A DNA stretch of 64,000 nt from Ancylostoma caninum (taxonomy: Eukaryota; Nematoda; Chromadorea; Rhabditida; Ancylostomatidae): contig JBAJFG010000234.1 in assembly GCA_037903475.1 (NCBI GenBank), forward strand, positions 248,001 through 312,000, in the 5' to 3' direction. The notes beneath the pieces are model-generated. The model searched no databases. It worked only from the letters and a program-made list of their open reading frames with translations, and was not told the DNA's origin. Positions within the stretch are counted from its first letter, which is position 1; each line of letters opens with the position of its first letter. Shown piece after piece: positions 58,901 through 64,000 of this stretch. Made by a program: the position numbers and the translations under genes.

Positions 58901-61348
58901 AAAGCTGCTCAAAGAGCATGCAATGATGATTTCTCGGCAGTTAGGTTGGCATAATTTGCACTGAGTTTTATTCAAGATTTTTTTAGTGATAGGTTATATT
59001 TCGGGTAGTTTTCCCGAAACTTTCCTTTGAAGAAAACTCATAGCCTTACGCGTGTTCGTGGGGCATCATTTCATTTTTTTTTTGAGCTTTCATGATCTCT
59101 CAGGGAGCCTGTCGTTCTTGTCCATGATATTTGTCAGCAGTGATCTGTCGTAATGTATATTTTTCCCCTATTGAATCTGTCCATAATATTTTTAAAGATA
59201 ATCTTTCCATCGTCATCTTTCTCTTCCACAACCTTTCAGTCATATTTTTCAACCATATTTTTGTTCTTCAATTCTTTATTCGTTTTGTAATGTTTTCTTA
59301 TTAAGCAATTTTTAGGTCTAGAGAACTTCAAGGGCTCTGAGGGTTGGTTGGATGCATTCAAAAGACGTCACAAAATAGATCTAAAGAACATGTCTGGTGT
59401 ACCAGTGAACTATGAGGAAACGGATGACGACAAGATGGAAGAAGAGCATGATGATGGTGTGGTCCAAATTTTCTTTTCTCCATTGAATAAAAATTTTAAA
59501 AAAAGATTATTTGCAGCAACCATGGCGAACGCTAGCACTAGTAGCGAGCCGGTAGCTATTCCTCACGAGATTAACATTTCTCAGATCCAGTCGTCTAGTG
59601 AAGGTGGTGGTCTTGATTTTTTCTTTGGATATGATGGTGTGCAAAGGGCTGCGTCTCAGGAACTACCGCTGCTCTACTGGACTGTGTGGAGAAAGCAAGC
59701 GCTGCGGCACCAGGTGCTGTGGCCAGCATTTCGAGTACGAAGCCATTGGATCTTGGGAACCTCTTTAATGGTACGGGTGGAGCTGTTGTTGGTGTGTTTT
59801 AACCTAGTTTCGTTTTATTGCTATTGCTTGGTGAATGTATTTGCATACCTCTGGTGGATAAGCACACCCTAAATTTTAGAGCCGTCATCCAGCTGTGGCA
59901 AGAATATGGTTAATGGAATGGCCCATGTTCCTCCCCTAAGGGTCCCTTCCCAGATGTCGATAACACCTTCATCGGTAATTCGAGATATACTTTCTTTTTT
60001 TTTGTATTATTTGTCTAGAATTGGTGTTTTAGTCACTCGACGAACATGGTTTCATAGCTGCAGTTGTGAAAAGTGCAGCAATTAGTGTTCATGATAAAGA
60101 GGTATGTATTTGCCTTAATTTTCGAGAGTAATTTCTATTTTAAACCATGCAAATCATCTGCCTGAAGCATAAACTGTTAGACTGATCGTTCGAAGTTAAT
60201 TATTTGGCATAATGCTATCAACGTTTTTTTGTGTTCAAAAAGGTTTTGGTATTGATGAAGTTTTTCCGGAATGTTTTAGTACAGTAAATCTCGAAATTTC
60301 GGTATTACCGTTCAGGCCAAGACGGAACTTCCAGAAAGAAAAATAAATCAGAAAACACTGGAAGTAAATTAGATGAGAGAAATGAAGCAGAAAAGGCAGT
60401 GCTGAAATTCAGCTAGCAAGTTCCCGTAACTTATCTGCGAACAATAGATTTGAAATAAAGACGATTACGCTCTTATACGTAGCTTACAGAACTCTGAAGG
60501 GGCTCCGTTCAGGCTGTGGGTGAACGTTATGGGGTATTTTGTTCATCTTTCGATTATACTTACTGCAGTTGAGGTGCCATTAGTTTCATGGAAACTCAAT
60601 CTGAAAATAGCTGGGTTGTTTCCTTTATTCTGGAGTTTTTTTACTGTTTGTAGCTTACCTCATTCATTTTGTCACCTCTACTAGATATCCTTTCCGTGGC
60701 TAAGATGAACAGAAGCGTAGACGCGATTTTTGCTATTCCTTTACCAAATTCCTGTTTGAGCAATGTCAAAATTTCTTGTGGCATTCCATTTAATTCCTAT
60801 TAAAATGCAGTAGTTTCCCTGTCGTTGGTGTGTTTCAATCTACAGGGCAACCGAGTTTCTAGGTTATTTCTCGTACAAGCAATTTTAGTTGTCGTCTGCG
60901 CTGGAAACTATTCGAAGTTACATTCTTGCGAATGATGCTTCAGCAATGCCCGCCTTTTTGGAACTTCAGATGAAGTTGGCTGTGGTGAGTTTTTTAAGGG
61001 AATTGATCCTGTTAACATTTCTGTTCTATTTCTTTCGTCCTTTTTTTTTCTCTTTTTATTAATAACTGATTCAAAAATTGATTTGTTTTGATGATGGCGG
61101 CGTGGGAGTATAGGTAGAATTTTCTCATGTTCCGTATCCAGTTAATTATGCACGTCAAATATTATACTTCTTCGGAGTAGCGAAGTAGTTTCTGTGATTT
61201 TTCATTCTACCTTTTACTGGTAAGGAATTTGCGTGGATGACATTCTCTTCTTTAGATATCACGGGAACAGAACAAACGGGGAAAGCAAGCCCAAGCGAGC
61301 ATCCACATGGACGACTCTTCCACAGGAGGTCAGAATGGTAGCTGCTGA
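46918..61348 (+). CDS. CENP-B-type DNA-binding protein lacking a transposase domain
   Basis: Twenty-two exons, phase-consistent throughout, give about 789 residues: 46,918-46,968; 48,807-48,992; 49,135-49,272; 49,436-49,522; 49,587-49,674; 49,774-49,922; 50,022-50,071; 50,154-50,288; 50,372-50,523; 50,551-50,692; 50,892-50,940; 58,045-58,121; 58,427-58,529; 58,589-58,708; 58,815-58,944; 59,316-59,456; 59,517-59,603; 59,660-59,791; 59,880-59,974; 60,033-60,101; 60,889-60,984; 61,256-61,348. Residues about 436-485 look like a psq/CENP-B N-terminal helix-turn-helix (LSARQKGLVVTGFDTGASI, IEELSLKFGVPTEAIESII). Residues about 517-576 are the second CENP-B-type helical domain (NILMWRFFKDCRDNG, EGWLDAFKRRHKIDL). 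No DDE transposase domain follows. Residues 1-409 (RRKRRTR basic patch, TPSTPS, DLLLANGIAINDP) match no family I recognise. The two halves could be separate genes, but the phase across the 7.1-kb intron fits one. Probably a nuclear DNA-binding regulator derived from a pogo/Tigger-type transposase. A TTTCAG site 8 bases before the ATG suggests trans-splicing. Confidence 0.7.
47082..47284. mobile_element. 203-bp TA-flanked inverted-repeat element (CAGG family)
   Basis: The element begins CAGGACATTCACCTCGGAG and ends CTCCGAGGTGAATGCCCTG, with TA on both sides (47,080-47,081 and 47,285-47,286). The arms extend about 80 bp (GTAAACATCGCATTGCAATA / TATTGCAACGCGATGTTTAC). It is a Tc1/mariner-type MITE by its TA duplication, inside intron 1 of the CENP-B-like gene. 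Confidence 0.88.
48512..48726. repeat. Foldback element immediately upstream of an exon
   Basis: The left arm TCATGCTTGCGGCGCGTCAA then AGTTTACACGCC is mirrored on the right by GGCGCGTAAACT then TTGACGCGCCGCAAGCATGA. The arms are about 33 bp and the whole element about 215 bp. It ends 80 bases before exon 2 of the CENP-B-like gene. No coding capacity. Confidence 0.8.
51366..51772. repeat. Inverted repeat with arms of about 100 bp
   Basis: The left arm (from GGATTAGCTTGAGCAG through TTTATTTCGGCTAACGTTTC to CAGAGCCTGGAAAGTCAAAG) is mirrored by the right arm (CTTTGACTTTCCAGGCTCTG, GAAACG/CGAAACGTTAGCCGAAATAAA-type core, CTGCTCAAGCTGATCC). The spacer is about 210 bp and unrelated. The arms give open frames on both strands, but these are only mirror translations. 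Probably a transposon-derived foldback repeat. Confidence 0.8.
55720..56085 (+). CDS. Candidate small Arg-rich protein, nested in the intron
   Basis: Exon 1 (55,720-55,865) encodes MTNALRRVAASSLSRR, LPRRLLKNHAFPPPYRDYEM and YEVPEN. It ends at GTAATG and joins in phase to an exon after TTCTTGTAG at 56,020 (RWPLRLVRLGYI), giving about 70 residues before a stop near 56,083. The N-terminus is rich in Arg, Ser and Leu without acids, like a mitochondrial presequence. A further hydrophobic segment (GKPLIVIVLLSLYFS) at about 56,630-56,680 might belong to it through another intron. I do not recognise the family. It could instead be an alternative exon of the host gene or chance. Confidence 0.28.
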
Positions 61349-64000
61349 GCTTCGCAGTGGCTTGCTTCGGCCTGAATTCTTGAATTCTCCGTGCCAAAGC
61401 GTTGTAATCGAGGATCTCGAGTGATGTTGATGTCAAATAGTTGAGGATTTCCTAGCCAAGTGTATAGCAAGTGAATGAGATCCCAGTGCTCTAGATCCGT
61501 TCGCTCATTGTCTGTCTATCCGCATATTCCATGTGGATCCAGATTCTTGGGGTCTCGTTCATGTAATGTTCGTAGTTCCACCGAGGACTCACTGCTTTGT
61601 GCCTATATTCCCAGTGTTTAGTGCCTAACTGTGCATGTTTTCCACTGTTCTAATTCTTCTGAAATAGTGTTTTTTTAATATTTTTTATCCAACTTTCGGG
61701 TATTTTATTTTCAGTGTTCCTTCTACAGTGTTTGCCCTGCTTTTTTTATGTGTTGCAGCTCTACGGTTTCTACTTGCCGACTATTGTTGATTTAGTTCAC
61801 TAACATGTAGGCTCGTTGACCAGACTGTTTTAAAAGATGTTTTACTAGTACTCTTATTAGCTTTTCTTGATTTTTCCTTCGCATCGCTTGCAGAAATCAT
61901 AGCTCTGCCAGTGATTTTTTTCAGTGACAGCTTCCACGAAATTACTTGGCGTTATCGCTACTTTCTGACAATAAATCGTTATCACTGCACGTTCCGGAAC
62001 TGCTTCAGTGTTCGTTGACCTGGGGAAATTATCAACGCGGAGACGCAATGGTTTACTTTAAAGGGTGCACAGAGATTTCAAGCGTTTATGATGATCTTGA
62101 GTTTCTTAGATGAGGTTATCTGGTTGTTTTCTTTGGATCTGTCCATTTTTTACCCATTTCTAACCCTTCTCTCAAATTCCGCCCCTGTTTGCGTGCATGA
62201 TTTTATGCATCAACTGCAAAGAAGGAGGTGGACGTTGGTGATATATAGTAGAAAAGCGGCAACATCATATTTGTTCTGTTTATAGTTTACGGTTCTTTAA
62301 TGAAGTCAGTGAGAGTCGGAGCATTGAGAGAACACAGACGGCAAAAGACACGCCATTTCAGAACTGTGTCGTGCTAGATAAGTCAACGATGCCATGTTTC
62401 TGAACCCATAATTCAGGTGAGCTACTGTTTGCTGCTACACTGTGTTCGCTGCTCGGCTTGTATCAGCCTACTGGTCACGGGGCACTTTATCTCAGCAGGC
62501 GTGAATGTGTTTTCATTGATAAGGACCCCCATAATGGCGATCCACTGTTTGCTGCACATTCATGGATTATTGATTTGAGTCAATCAGTTGCTGGCTTCTT
62601 TTTTTGTTATTTTAGCACTTCTTCTTCCCACAGTGTTTTCGAGCAAAGAAGTGGTTACTGCTATCGTTTGTGATGAGTAGTTTTTAGCGCTATTTGGCTA
62701 CTTCTACCTAAAATTTCAGAAGAATTTTCGTCAAAATTTGGCCCAGTATGGTTATTTGATGCATGCTGGTCACGAGAGTCACAGAGTCTTTGTACCTCGA
62801 TCCTCCTCCCCCCCCCCTCCTCCATGGATGTGCGATAGGATCGGAGGAATTTCTCAATTTTGACAATAGCGTGCATACTAATGGTAACATTCGTGGTCAT
62901 TGTTACCATTGAACTTGTGCGCATAAATTCGACAAGGACATTTTTTGAGGTCTTGAAACAGGATTGTTTCAAATAGCGCCGATTTTCCGATGTTGTTCTC
63001 GAAAAAGAGAAATTTTTCATGTTTCAACAGTGCTAGAAAAACAGCGAAGAGTCCACGCATTGATTCGGGTTTCATTCTCGTATTGAGCCAATCGGTCCAT
63101 CGGTTAGGTAGTCTTGTGCCCATGGGTAGTAGCTGGGTATAGACAACGTCATGCATGAATAGAAATGCTGGCTGGTCCTAGGTTAAGAGTAAATTTGAGT
63201 ACGTCAACACATTCACCGTGGGCGATCTCATCCACAACCTGTGCCGGCAAGCATCACTGAGATCACCCAGGGTAATCTGGCGCCGTCGACCCATTTACCC
63301 TGGGTAGTCTCGATGCTGCCGGCCCTGGAGTTGAACAAAATCGGCACAGTTATGTTATCCCTTCTACATACATAGATGTGGAGTTAATTGCAGCTTGAAG
63401 GGAATGGTCTCCTTACATTAGTCACTGATTGAATGGCCTCATTAGCTAAGCACACTTTCGTGTCCTACTATGTCATTGTGCACTATGTGTCTACTCTAGC
63501 GCTATATTATATTTTATCTTCCTTTCATTGCAATAAAAAATTAATTCACTTTGCTTCATCGGTCCAAAACGGAGAAAAGTGCCCCTGAAGGTCTGTTCAC
63601 TAGCACTAAACTACATATATGTGGAGCATAGCACCATGTATCGCCATTGGCAGCAAACCTATCAATTCTGAGTGCAGCATCGCTGATGTAGCTGCAGCAC
63701 GATCCACATCAATCGATATGTATCGAAATCGATGTCGTCTGAGCGACAGCGTGGCAGGGTGCTACACTCTACGCAGAGCATGGCGGCTGCCTTAAGAGAC
63801 ATTGACAATGAGCGTCATACTGTTATTATTTTCATTGGTTCCCTCTACTCGAGATGCGCATTCGAGCCCATTTAATTTGGAAATATAAAACGCCAACCAA
63901 ATAAAAAATGTGATGTTAGACACGTCTGTGGACAGTGCTTTGAGTGAAACGATAATTTATACGTAGATCTTAGTGTAATTTCAGTGTTATTTGAGCGTCA
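61349..64000. other. 3' flank of the CENP-B-like gene
   Basis: No further gene is recognised. The T-rich + strand from 61,350 to about 62,000 is probably the 3' untranslated region, with an AATAAA near 61,970. A poly-C tract lies at 62,808-62,817. The hairpin element at 63,243-63,323 is listed separately. Frames open on the minus strand at 62,661-63,156 show no domain and are not called. Confidence 0.4.
63243..63323. repeat. Hairpin element, copy 2 of 2
   Basis: The left arm GCCGGCAAGCATCACTGAG then ATCACCCAGGGTAA is mirrored by TTACCCTGGGTAGTCTCGA then TGCTGCCGGC. The arm core matches the element at 45,309-45,455. The loop here is short (about 20 bp around GGCGCCGTCGACC) and lacks the GGTAAATTTGTGACG pair. 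Confidence 0.8.

Noticed and set aside
62661..63156. Minus-strand frames of 92-119 codons
   Set aside because: They pass through a poly-C/G tract, lack any domain and have no supporting splice signals.

Overview
This is eukaryotic DNA, most likely from a clade V (strongylid, hookworm-type) parasitic nematode. The genes have many small exons with GT-AG introns and TTTCAG acceptors. Acceptor-like sites sit just upstream of several start codons, as expected where a spliced leader is trans-spliced. The window also holds a 5'-truncated RTE-type retrotransposon of the kind common in hookworm genomes, and many short inverted-repeat elements with TA or TTAA duplications. No tRNA, rRNA, CRISPR array or bacterial operon is visible. 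All exon joins below were worked out by hand from splice signals, reading phase and family similarity.

Layout. (1) 1-1,030: no recognised gene. (2) About 1,030-14,450: a 13-kb satellite array built from two related modules (about 127 and 191 bp), ordered inside and decayed at both edges. (3) 15.27-15.96 kb: retrotransposon 3' fragment. (4) 16,976-19,991 (-): SPOP-like MATH-BTB ubiquitin-ligase adaptor, ten exons, first exon not found. (5) 22,763-25,480 (-): insulin receptor substrate (IST-1/IRS) with PH and PTB domains in one uninterrupted exon. (6) 27,042-35,331 (-): PPM1D/WIP1-type PP2C phosphatase in 19 exons, with a 2.4-kb intron full of non-coding sequence. (7) 36,412-42,854 (+): DUSP19-type dual-specificity phosphatase in six exons, head-to-head with the PPM1D gene across a 1.1-kb GC-rich interval containing a perfect TCACGTGA E-box. 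(8) 46,918-61,348 (+): a 22-exon gene for a protein with the two CENP-B-type DNA-binding modules but no transposase domain, with a novel N-terminal half, a putative 27-30-nt intron and a 7.1-kb intron.

Functionally, three of the five genes belong to signalling pathways that meet in stress and growth control: IRS (insulin/PI3K), PPM1D (p38/DNA-damage phosphatase) and DUSP19 (JNK-pathway phosphatase). The MATH-BTB protein would provide substrate recognition for a CUL3 ligase. There is no evidence that they form one operon. Between and within the genes lie several families of short foldback elements: a CAGTGG/TA family with three or four copies, a two-copy hairpin family, a 621-bp TTAA element and others.

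The most unusual items are the two-module satellite, the probable transposase-derived CENP-B-like regulator with its very short intron, and the cluster of RxRxxS motifs in the IRS protein.
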